A stretch of 41,452 nucleotides of DNA, taken from assembly GCA_900299035.1 (NCBI GenBank), contig OMIG01000235.1, positions 1 through 41,452 of the forward strand, given 5' to 3'. Below are positions 17,706 to 24,554 of this stretch, piece after piece. Position numbers and translations under genes: made by a program. This DNA comes from Pseudomonadota bacterium (GTDB lineage Bacteria; Bdellovibrionota_C; UBA2361; OMII01). The notes under the pieces were generated by a model that was not told where the DNA came from, did no database searches, and saw only the letters and a program-made list of their open reading frames with translations. Within the stretch, counting starts at the first letter, position 1. Each line of letters opens with the position of its first letter.

Positions 17706-17775
17706 TGCGCTAGCAGCATGCCTCGGGCCTGATGCGCTACGGCGCTACGTCAACGAACTCGACGTCGCCGGTTTC
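17706..17775. repeat. Left 70-bp direct repeat flanking the peptidase-kinase gene
   Basis: From TGCGCTAGCAGCATGCCT to ACGTCGCCGGTTTC this segment is nearly identical to 22787-22872. The differences I see are two substitutions and the lack of two GGCGCTAC octamers that the right copy has. It carries the last codons of the phosphoesterase gene and downstream bases. No coding remnant extends beyond 17775. Confidence 0.93.
17737..17775 (-). pseudogene. Remnant of the metallophosphoesterase 3' end (12 codons plus stop)
   Basis: On the minus strand this reads ETGDVEFVDVAP then TAG, identical in protein to the last 12 residues of the intact gene at 22834-23325. The remaining roughly 150 codons are absent here. 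It is therefore a duplicated tail, not a gene, and it marks the original position of the phosphoesterase next to the OYE gene. Confidence 0.88.
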
Positions 17776-18008
17776 TGCCTGACAGCCAAGGCTACCTTAC
17801 CCTGGTCGGTGACAACCCCGGCCGCGTTGCTAGCCTCATTCGGCACTTGAAGGCAGGTGTTCCTTTAAAGTAGGAATTCGCCAGACCCTACGAGTTTTCC
17901 GTAAAAGTAACCGCTGGCTTGTAACTGTCAGGCGCCTTTACAACCATAATAGTCCGAAACAGCACGGGATTGGCCCCCATCCCCATATCCCTGGCAGGAG
18001 AATGGACG
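17776..18008 (+). promoter_or_regulatory. Non-coding leader region of the peptidase-kinase gene
   Basis: The full gene-free gap is 17694-18008 (315 bp); its left part is the repeat. The rest has no credible ORF. A possible promoter is TAACTG (17922-17927), 17 bp, CATAAT (17945-17950); the -10 is fair, the -35 poor. A widely spaced 9-bp inverted pair, GCCTGACAG (17777) and CTGTCAGGC (17925), lies inside. The ribosome-binding site AGGAG ends at 18000, 8 bases before the ATG. Confidence 0.4.
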
Positions 18009-21000
18009 ATGGTAATGGCTAAGCATGCGGCAACGACCCCTGGGGCGCGCGAACCGGCAGACCGACTGGCCGTTCGCGATAGTGCACCAACTCTCAAAGC
18101 TACCCCGAGTACGGAATCAGAAAAAGCTAACAGGCAAGACCATGCCCTTGGCGAGATTACAGCCCATTACGGCGTCCTCAAGAAAGACCACCCTGTTCAC
18201 AAATTTGTCGCCGCGCGACTCCACTTACTCATCGACGAGGTGCCTGTAACCGACCGGCCCCACGTGTACGTGCTTGGAAGGTCAGGTTATGGAGTAAACG
18301 CAGGAGCAACAAAAGATGGCCACATTTTCGTTACTCCCGAGCTACTCACCTTCGTAAAGAGCGTTGAGGAGCTCGACTTCATCCTGCTGCACGAGTTCAT
18401 TCATCTTGCACACAGCCACCACGCCGCGCAGGAGAAATTGGGAGACACCGTCTTGTCATCCCTCGGTATTCAGCGGGTACACGAATACGATGCGGACCTC
18501 AATGCGTTCATTCTGCTCGCCCAACCCAAGCGAGGGTCCTCGCCCCTCGGTGCGCTCACATGCCTAGAACGATTTCGGGACAAGGACCCGAAGGGATGGG
18601 ATCTTGCGCACGGAAATCTGAGCGACCGCATCATGAACCTCAAAATGTTCTCTCTCTTCCGCGATCTCTCCGGAGAAGGAGCTCTCTCTGGCGACTTCGG
18701 GTCTCTCACAAAAAAGCTTCGTTCCATGCCCAGCTTCATCGCCCGCGAGGTTGCGGAGCTCCCCCACGGCAGTCGAGTTGCCACCATTCTAAGACATCCT
18801 CCAGATGGCCACCGTTACGACACGTATCGCAAAGAGCTCATCGAAGCGATCCTCGATTCCGGCACGCCATCTCTTCGACGGGCGATTCCCTCCATCATCT
18901 CGCATCTTGAGGAGTATGGAGATTCTGATGGCGCGGTGCATAGGGCCCGTACGAGCGCCTACAAGGAGGCGCTCCAGCATGCCTACGGGCGGCTTTTCGC
19001 AACTGTTGCGGCATGCGCAACGGAACACAACCTAAGCGTTTTGGAGGGCCAGGTGCTGCTTGGCGTTGAATTGACGCTTCTTGATGAAACGCCGGAGCGC
19101 ATCGAAACCAATCTTACAGGGAGGGCCCGCTCTACAGCTCTTGCAGCCTTGGCCTCTCTAGCCACGTTTTCAGCCTCTGCCGAAGCGATCGAGCGAATGA
19201 GCCATATTTTGGCCCTCGTTGAGGACGGAGCGCCATTTTCCTGTACGGAGCGCCTCTTTTACGATGTCGTTCGTCCGGCGCTAGGGGAGAACTGTGCTTT
19301 CGATCGAGACAGCGACGAGACAGTTGATATCAAGCTCTATTTCTCATCAGTGCAAAAGCTAACTAAGGCCCTTAGCGCGCTAAGCCACAGGCACGACAGG
19401 TCGGCAGAGCGCGTGCAGAATGAATTTGATGGAATGGCGGTCTTCACGCTCGCGGCCCATCTGGCAGACATCCGTAGCGATCAGCTCTCAGGCCTAAACT
19501 CGGAAATCGCCTCGCTTCATCCGTCCCTTAAATCGGACAAGCGCGCGCTCTCGCAGGCTCTTAGCTCTGTGATGCAACAAGAGCACACAAGCGAGACGAC
19601 GGCTGCCGTCACCCAATTTGCCAAAGAGGAGCTTGAGGTGCTTTCGATAGCCGAGACACAGGCGGCTCTTATTGAAATCTTCACCCAGGTAGAGCGCTTT
19701 ATATTGGAAGATCGCTCCCCGAATTCTCTCGACCGTATTGAAGCTCTTTTTAAGAGGGCTTTCCGAGTCTCGCTTAACCTCCCGACCTCTATATCTTGCG
19801 ATGATGTAGTGGGCGATGAGTCCAAGAACCTGACCTCATCGTACACCCCCTACTCCATTTCAGTCCATCTGATGGAGGTCGCTCTAGCGCGCGCATTCCC
19901 TGATCTGCCGACCGAGGGACGGCGAGACCACATTGCTCACCTGAATTTTCAAGAGAGCGCTCGCCTTAAGAAGCTTGAGGTCGGCTTCCTCCATACGCTG
20001 TGCTCGAGCCATGGAGAGCGCCAGGATGCGATTGACCGAACCGAGTATATTGTCCAAGTCCACAGCCAATCCTTCGAAGAGATCGCAGCCCTCGTCGATG
20101 AGATTCACAGCGAAGCGCCGGAGGCATTCATACGGGAGGAATCTCTCGCTCCTCGGTCCTTTAAGCCGGAACCCGACATCGCGCTGCATGAGTATGCAGG
20201 CAACGCGCTTCTCTCGGAGCTCAAAAACTCTCAGTCCCTCTCGGAAAAAGGAAAGCTCGAGCGCATCTACAAATTCATTACCGTGTGCCATGTCTGTGAA
20301 ACTGAGGAGCAGCGTGACGCAGGCGTATTTCGAGAAATCCTTGCTATCGGTGAGGCATCCCTTCGAGCCGTCTATCAAGACGACAGGAATTCGCCTGAGT
20401 TTATTCGGCACGCCATCGCCGTAAGCTTTTTCGTGAGCGATGGCGTTCTTAGTCGCTCAATCCAAAGAGAGCTTCTTTTGAGGCTCATTGACACAGCTGG
20501 CTCTGCCACTACAGCCGAGGAGATTTTTTCGAAGCTAAAAAGACAACAGGGGCACCTGAACCTAGAAACTATCGAGAAGCTCGACGAGGGGGCAAGCCAG
20601 GCTTCGGACATCCGATCGATCGGCCGACGGTGCCGGGAGCATCTCCTTGCGAATGATGCTGCAGCGTCGCAAGCGGGCCGGCTTGTCCTTGGGGATATGA
20701 TCGCAACGGGAACGAAGCGGTTTGACTTTCACGAGCTTCTCTCGGTTGGGCTTGACACGTCTGAAAATGACAGCCGTCTCAGAGACGAAATTGCCAAGCG
20801 TTGGTGGGATAGCGCCTCGGATGTCGTGACGAGGGACTTGCAATGGAACGACCTGCCGGAACCGAACGAGATTCCGGAGCGCCTAGATGATGCCAAGGCA
20901 TGGATGTCCACGTTGAACGCCACGACACCAAGGAACCTCGCCAAGGAGTTTCGTCCCGCGGAGCTGGGCTCTCTCGATCCCGCTCATTTTACCGCCAACG

Positions 21001-22688
21001 CAATTCGGCAAAATATGTACAGCCTGGGAATCGCCGAGCGACTGGTCGTCTTGCGGAAGCTCACAAGCGATCCCACGAAAGGGATTTTGATATCGCCGGA
21101 GAGAAGGGAGAAGGTCGCGCAAACCCTGCTGGGCAAGATGGTATCAAACGCTGGTGACGATCCGTTATCGGAGCTCTCCTCGATGGCTTTTCGGGCTCTC
21201 TTTCGCTCGGTTCATGGAGATGACCTTGCGCTCGCCGTCACTCCCATGCTCTTGGACCGGTTTTTGCGGGCTCCGTCATCCCCGTCCACATGGAGGCACT
21301 GTGCAGCGGAGCGAGCATCCACATTTCTGGCCGATTGCCGGTGGGGCAAAGCCTCTTCACAGTCCTCGAGGCGCACTATTAGCGCTTTGCACTCTCGACT
21401 ACTAAACTGCGTCACGAATCACTTCGAATGGGCCCTGAGCGGGAGTAATCCTCGAACGCAGCGCTCAAGCATTCCTGCCCTTGAGGGGCTAATAGAGCTT
21501 TGTGCAATCGAGGTGTCTCCAAAGGCAAGCGTATCCCGTACGGATGCGATATCGTTCATTCTCGACTTTTCGAGAAATCTACAAACGCCAGGCACTCGAG
21601 CGCTTCAGCTCCTCGGTGGGATCGTTGAGCTTCCAAAGGAGATTGAGAGGGAATTTCTACAGGTGTATGACGCCCAAAAGGGGCAATCGAAATCAAGCGC
21701 TCTTGCGACGATCGATCGAGCGCTGCCGGAGTTCGCATCACGAGTGGCCTCGCTGCATCGAATCGGCGGTGGGGCGCTCTACTCGGTATTCCTTGCGGAG
21801 CTTTCGAGTGGAGGAAAGGAGGTAGTTCGAGTCGTTAACCCAAACCCCGAATACCACACGCAGCGAATCGTGCAGAGCATGAAGGCTGCCCAAAAGCAGC
21901 TTGCGCGGGAGGATTCACGATTCGAGATCGGTGAGCAGGTCATTAATCTTGTGGACGAGTGGATCACCGCCGAGCTTCAGGACCAAACCTACGAAGCTGA
22001 TGACAAGGCGTTTCGAGCGCGTTGGAATCATTGGACACCGTCTCGCAAGTGCCCCCTCTCGATATACGTGCCGGAAAACTATCCATCCGGAACGCTCTTA
22101 GTGAGACGAGAAGAGTTTATTCCCGGGAAGAACTTTACGGAGCTAAGCTCGCTCGCGGAGGCAGACGGACGACTTGCGAAACAGGTTGTTGCACTAGCTG
22201 CGCAACACTATGTGGAGCAGCTTACCGGGTCGGCCATGGAGAATATCTGGGGTTCAGAGCTTCTCGTCCACTCAGACATCTCCCCGGGAAACCTGCGAAT
22301 TATGGACGGCGGCAAGGTCGCCATCCTTGATCGGTCAATGTTTCTCAAATTCTCGGTTAAAGACCGGAAGCTGCTCAAGGCGGTTATGGACGCAAAGACT
22401 CCGCACCAGCGCGCTTCAGCCGTTGTGTCGGGGTTAGCGGAGCTCCAAGACGACGAGGTTCCAAAGAGCGAGGTAAGGGCAATCATTGAGCGAGTGAATG
22501 CATCGCTCCAGGGCGAGTCCTCGCTTGAAGGCACGATGCTTAAGGGGCTCATCGCTGCTCAGCGGGAGGGATTAAAAGTGCCGCTGCGCTTTCAGTTGCT
22601 GGTAAAGAACCTGAATTCTTTGAGGGTCATGGCTGAAAAGGTTGGATTCTCAAGCCTCGCAGAGGCCCTCGATTTTAAGTGGTCGTAG
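18009..22688 (+). CDS. Giant fusion: M48-like zinc peptidase, long middle region, UbiB/ABC1-like kinase domain
   Basis: ATG 18009 is chosen because AGGAG lies 8 bases upstream; the track's 17970 start is a TTG. Length is 1559 residues with no signal peptide or membrane helix, so it is probably cytoplasmic. Residues about 60-180 look like an M48 peptidase: VNAGATKDGHIFVTPELL, then HEFIHLAHSH (His128, Glu129, His132) and HEYDAD with Glu159 as third ligand. The middle (about 180-1240) is mainly helical, with no family I recognise. Residues about 1250-1480 resemble UbiB/ABC1/ADCK kinases: GALYSVFLAEL, IYVPENYPSGTLLVRREEF, HSDISPGN (His1421, Asp1423, Asn1428) and VAILDRSMF, where Asp1441 stands at the DFG position but FG is RS. 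Kinase or ATPase activity is therefore plausible but not certain. GC is visibly lower than in the neighbours and the gene is bracketed by direct repeats, which suggests acquisition. Function is unknown. Confidence 0.85.
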   Translation: MVMAKHAATTPGAREPADRLAVRDSAPTLKATPSTESEKANRQDHALGEITAHYGVLKKDHPVHKFVAARLHLLIDEVPVTDRPHVYVLGRSGYGVNAGATKDGHIFVTPELLTFVKSVEELDFILLHEFIHLAHSHHAAQEKLGDTVLSSLGIQRVHEYDADLNAFILLAQPKRGSSPLGALTCLERFRDKDPKGWDLAHGNLSDRIMNLKMFSLFRDLSGEGALSGDFGSLTKKLRSMPSFIAREVAELPHGSRVATILRHPPDGHRYDTYRKELIEAILDSGTPSLRRAIPSIISHLEEYGDSDGAVHRARTSAYKEALQHAYGRLFATVAACATEHNLSVLEGQVLLGVELTLLDETPERIETNLTGRARSTALAALASLATFSASAEAIERMSHILALVEDGAPFSCTERLFYDVVRPALGENCAFDRDSDETVDIKLYFSSVQKLTKALSALSHRHDRSAERVQNEFDGMAVFTLAAHLADIRSDQLSGLNSEIASLHPSLKSDKRALSQALSSVMQQEHTSETTAAVTQFAKEELEVLSIAETQAALIEIFTQVERFILEDRSPNSLDRIEALFKRAFRVSLNLPTSISCDDVVGDESKNLTSSYTPYSISVHLMEVALARAFPDLPTEGRRDHIAHLNFQESARLKKLEVGFLHTLCSSHGERQDAIDRTEYIVQVHSQSFEEIAALVDEIHSEAPEAFIREESLAPRSFKPEPDIALHEYAGNALLSELKNSQSLSEKGKLERIYKFITVCHVCETEEQRDAGVFREILAIGEASLRAVYQDDRNSPEFIRHAIAVSFFVSDGVLSRSIQRELLLRLIDTAGSATTAEEIFSKLKRQQGHLNLETIEKLDEGASQASDIRSIGRRCREHLLANDAAASQAGRLVLGDMIATGTKRFDFHELLSVGLDTSENDSRLRDEIAKRWWDSASDVVTRDLQWNDLPEPNEIPERLDDAKAWMSTLNATTPRNLAKEFRPAELGSLDPAHFTANAIRQNMYSLGIAERLVVLRKLTSDPTKGILISPERREKVAQTLLGKMVSNAGDDPLSELSSMAFRALFRSVHGDDLALAVTPMLLDRFLRAPSSPSTWRHCAAERASTFLADCRWGKASSQSSRRTISALHSRLLNCVTNHFEWALSGSNPRTQRSSIPALEGLIELCAIEVSPKASVSRTDAISFILDFSRNLQTPGTRALQLLGGIVELPKEIEREFLQVYDAQKGQSKSSALATIDRALPEFASRVASLHRIGGGALYSVFLAELSSGGKEVVRVVNPNPEYHTQRIVQSMKAAQKQLAREDSRFEIGEQVINLVDEWITAELQDQTYEADDKAFRARWNHWTPSRKCPLSIYVPENYPSGTLLVRREEFIPGKNFTELSSLAEADGRLAKQVVALAAQHYVEQLTGSAMENIWGSELLVHSDISPGNLRIMDGGKVAILDRSMFLKFSVKDRKLLKAVMDAKTPHQRASAVVSGLAELQDDEVPKSEVRAIIERVNASLQGESSLEGTMLKGLIAAQREGLKVPLRFQLLVKNLNSLRVMAEKVGFSSLAEALDFKWS

Positions 22689-22786
22689 GCAGCTACTATT
22701 AGAGCACGTTTCCACGCCGGCGCTGTCACAAGGGGTGCCTACCTGTGAGGGAAGCGCTGCCCATATTCAGGGCCTCGTGCTGCGTT

Positions 22787-22872
22787 TGCGCTAGCAGCAT
22801 GCCTTGGGCCTGATGCGCTACGGCGCTACGGCGCTACGGCGCTACGTCAACGAACTCGACGTCGCCCGTTTC
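22787..22872. repeat. Right 86-bp direct repeat, overlapping the phosphoesterase 3' end
   Basis: Same sequence as 17706-17775 with two extra GGCGCTAC octamers at 22822-22845 (three in a row here, one on the left). Its right part is the functional 3' end of the phosphoesterase gene. The upstream gap 22689-22786 holds no gene and no clear terminator; TGCTGC/GCAGCA near 22780-22799 could form a small hairpin. Confidence 0.93.
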
Positions 22873-23325
22873 GGGCGCAAGAAACGCAACGGTGTGCCTC
22901 TCCGCTGCGTAGAGCGCGCCTGGGTTGATGACGCGAGTCTTGCCAACGATCTCGTCTCGCTGCTCGTGAGTGTGGCCGTGGAGCACGTAGTCGTGCTGCT
23001 GTGAATCGATAGCCTCGTTCAGCACGCGGATGCTCGTGCCGTGGTAGGCAAAGAAGCTCTTGCCTGCGTGCGAGAAGACGAGCGTGTCTTCTATCTCTGG
23101 GAAGCCTAGCTCCAGGCACATCTTTTTGAGCCCTGAGCGCTCGAAGTCGTTGTTGCCGAACACAAAGCGCATCGGGAGGCCAGCGAAGCGCTCAACGGTT
23201 GGGGGCGAGACGATGTCACCGCAGTGGATGACGATGGACGGCGATCGCTTGCGCAGGATCTCTATGCCGCGCACGACGAGGGGGGTGTTCTCGTGGGTGT
23301 CTGAGATGATGCCGACCAGGGTCAT
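22834..23325 (-). CDS. YfcE/MJ0936-family metallophosphoesterase
   Basis: A 163-residue calcineurin-like phosphodiesterase with all metal-site motifs: SDTH (Asp9, His11), HCGD (Asp37), GNND (57-60) and GHTH near residue 117. Members hydrolyse phosphodiesters with Mn or Ni/Mg; the natural substrate is often unknown. The gene follows tonB by 19 bp on the same strand and is probably co-transcribed. Its last 12 codons are inside the direct repeat that flanks the peptidase-kinase gene, and the stop falls in the GGCGCTAC octamer array. Confidence 0.93.
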   Translation of the reverse strand: MTLVGIISDTHENTPLVVRGIEILRKRSPSIVIHCGDIVSPPTVERFAGLPMRFVFGNNDFERSGLKKMCLELGFPEIEDTLVFSHAGKSFFAYHGTSIRVLNEAIDSQQHDYVLHGHTHEQRDEIVGKTRVINPGALYAAERHTVAFLAPETGDVEFVDVAP

Positions 23326-23344
23326 AGTAGCTGGAGAGCTTAAC

Positions 23345-24163
23345 CTAGTTCAGCTCAAAAGACACCGGCACGACAATTGAGAGCGAGTCTTTTGAGAGGC
23401 CGCTCGGAAAGGGCGGGAAGGGAGCGGCGCGCTCGACCATCTCCTGGAGCTCTTCGTCGAGAATCGGAGATGATGTCGAGCGGACGATTTCAAAGCTAAC
23501 GACGTCACCGCCCGAGGCGATCTTGACTCGGATGGCCCCCTCGCCGGTGGTGTGGCGGCGCAGGGCGCTCTCTGGGTAGCGCTTGGATCGAGAAAGCATC
23601 GTTGCGACCATGTCTTGGTAGCTGATACGGGCTGGCTCGCTTGGGTCTCCAGTGCCGTTTGGAACGCCGAGCGCGGAAGAGCTCATCGACGCTCGCGCGT
23701 CTTCTGGCTTCTGGGAGGCAGCGCTGTGCTCTGCCTGCTCTTGCGGCGGCTCTTTTGCCTTCTTCGGCGCAAGCTTCTTCGCCTCTGAAGACGCTACGGG
23801 CTGGCTCTTCTCAACTTTTGGCTTCGGCGGCGGCGCGGGCTCAGCAGGTTTTGGCTCCTGAACGGGCGAAGGCCGCTGAACCCCTTGGGCGAGGTTAGTG
23901 TCGAGCGCAGAGAGGGGCACGAAAGATACGGTAATATCGAGGTCGTGAGCCTTGCCCTGGAGGTCGGTTTCAGAGAGCCAGTGGTAGAACAGCACCACCA
24001 GCACCCCGGCGATGTGCAGGCCGAGAGATGCGGCTACCGAGCGCTTTAAAATCTTGTGGTCTTCGGAGCGGCGCTGGCAGACGGTGGCCGCCTCCTCCGC
24101 AGCGAGTGCCGCAGGGAGTTGGGAAAGCGACTGTTGTGGTAGGGAGTGAGCCGTGGCACTCAC
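23345..24163 (-). CDS. tonB: TonB-family energy transducer
   Basis: TonB couples the proton-motive force to outer-membrane receptors. Layout: cytoplasmic N-terminus of about 40 residues (longer than usual), one membrane helix at about 43-63 (SVAASLGLHIAGVLVVLFY), a Pro/Lys/Glu-rich periplasmic linker (VQEPKPAEPAPPPKPKVEK) and a C-terminal TonB fold (RYPESALRRHTTGEGAIRV, then SSPILDEELQEMVERAAPFPPFP). The helix contains the His expected for ExbB/ExbD coupling (SxxxH: SLGLH). GTG 24163 is preceded by GGAGG at 9 bases. No exbB or exbD lies in this window. It is transcribed with the phosphoesterase from the promoter at 24226-24253. Confidence 0.92.
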   Translation of the reverse strand: MSATAHSLPQQSLSQLPAALAAEEAATVCQRRSEDHKILKRSVAASLGLHIAGVLVVLFYHWLSETDLQGKAHDLDITVSFVPLSALDTNLAQGVQRPSPVQEPKPAEPAPPPKPKVEKSQPVASSEAKKLAPKKAKEPPQEQAEHSAASQKPEDARASMSSSALGVPNGTGDPSEPARISYQDMVATMLSRSKRYPESALRRHTTGEGAIRVKIASGGDVVSFEIVRSTSSPILDEELQEMVERAAPFPPFPSGLSKDSLSIVVPVSFELN

Positions 24164-24225
24164 GCGCGCATACCTCCGTAAAAGCCCGTTTATCTGCCAG
24201 GACAGTACGAGTACTACAGAGCATT

Positions 24226-24253
24226 ATTTTACTCCAACGCGGGTGTGTGTCAT
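24226..24253 (-). promoter_or_regulatory. Putative sigma-70 promoter of tonB
   Basis: On the minus strand ATGACA, a 16-bp spacer and TAAAAT give a close match (5/6 each) to the housekeeping consensus, about 63 bp upstream of the tonB GTG. No Fur box was recognised over it. Confidence 0.55.
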
Positions 24254-24310
24254 ATCGAACACTTACCGCGCTAGGGCCCTGTATCCACCTGATAGATCTA
24301 GGTTTTTCGG

Positions 24311-24554
24311 TAGTGCCCCTTTCAGAGATTTTTTCACGCTAGCTCCAGCGGTAGGGCACTAGGTTTTCTCTGGCGCGCCTTCGGGCTCCTGCCCCCAGTC
24401 GCACACGCTCCGAGCTGCGGCGAGCCCCAAAAACCGGGACTCGCCTCCGCGTCGCGTCAGGCACCTACGCGTGGCTTCGGTGCCTGGGCTGCCATCCATG
24501 GCAGCCCCGGTGCTGGGCCTTAGTAAGTGAAAAAAATCTCTGAAACCCGCACTA
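24311..24554. mobile_element. MITE-like element with 27/28-bp terminal inverted repeats
   Basis: The left end 24311-24337 and right end 24527-24554 are inverted copies sharing TTTCAGAGATTTTTTCAC (one extra A/T in the right copy) and an outer TAGTGC/GCACTA, with a three-base mismatch between. Both ends show TA, which would fit a TA target duplication as in Tc1/mariner/IS630 MITEs, but TA could also belong to the repeat. The 189-bp interior has no credible gene and is highly structured, with GGCGAG/CTCGCC, AGGCACC/GGTGCCT and the hairpin at 24486. The right end supplies the dnaE2 stop codon. It occupies most of the 388-bp dnaE2-tonB gap; the rest carries the tonB promoter. Confidence 0.6.
24486..24507. 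repeat. Perfect hairpin inside the MITE-like element
   Basis: GGGCTGCCAT and ATGGCAGCCC form a perfect 10-bp inverted repeat separated by CC (or an 8-bp stem with a 6-base loop). It could act as a dnaE2 terminator stem, though a T-run does not follow directly. Confidence 0.75.

Noticed and set aside
22814-22845. CRISPR-like repeats (GGCGCTAC)
   Set aside because: Contiguous 8-bp units without spacers; a slippage array.
17706-22872. Integrase- or phage-type mobile island
   Set aside because: No integrase, transposase, relaxase or tRNA gene is found between or next to the repeats; only the repeat structure supports mobility.
24163-24175. Upstream ATG close to the tonB ribosome-binding site
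   Set aside because: It opens only a three-codon frame (ATG CGC GCG TGA); the GTG in frame with TonB is better spaced.
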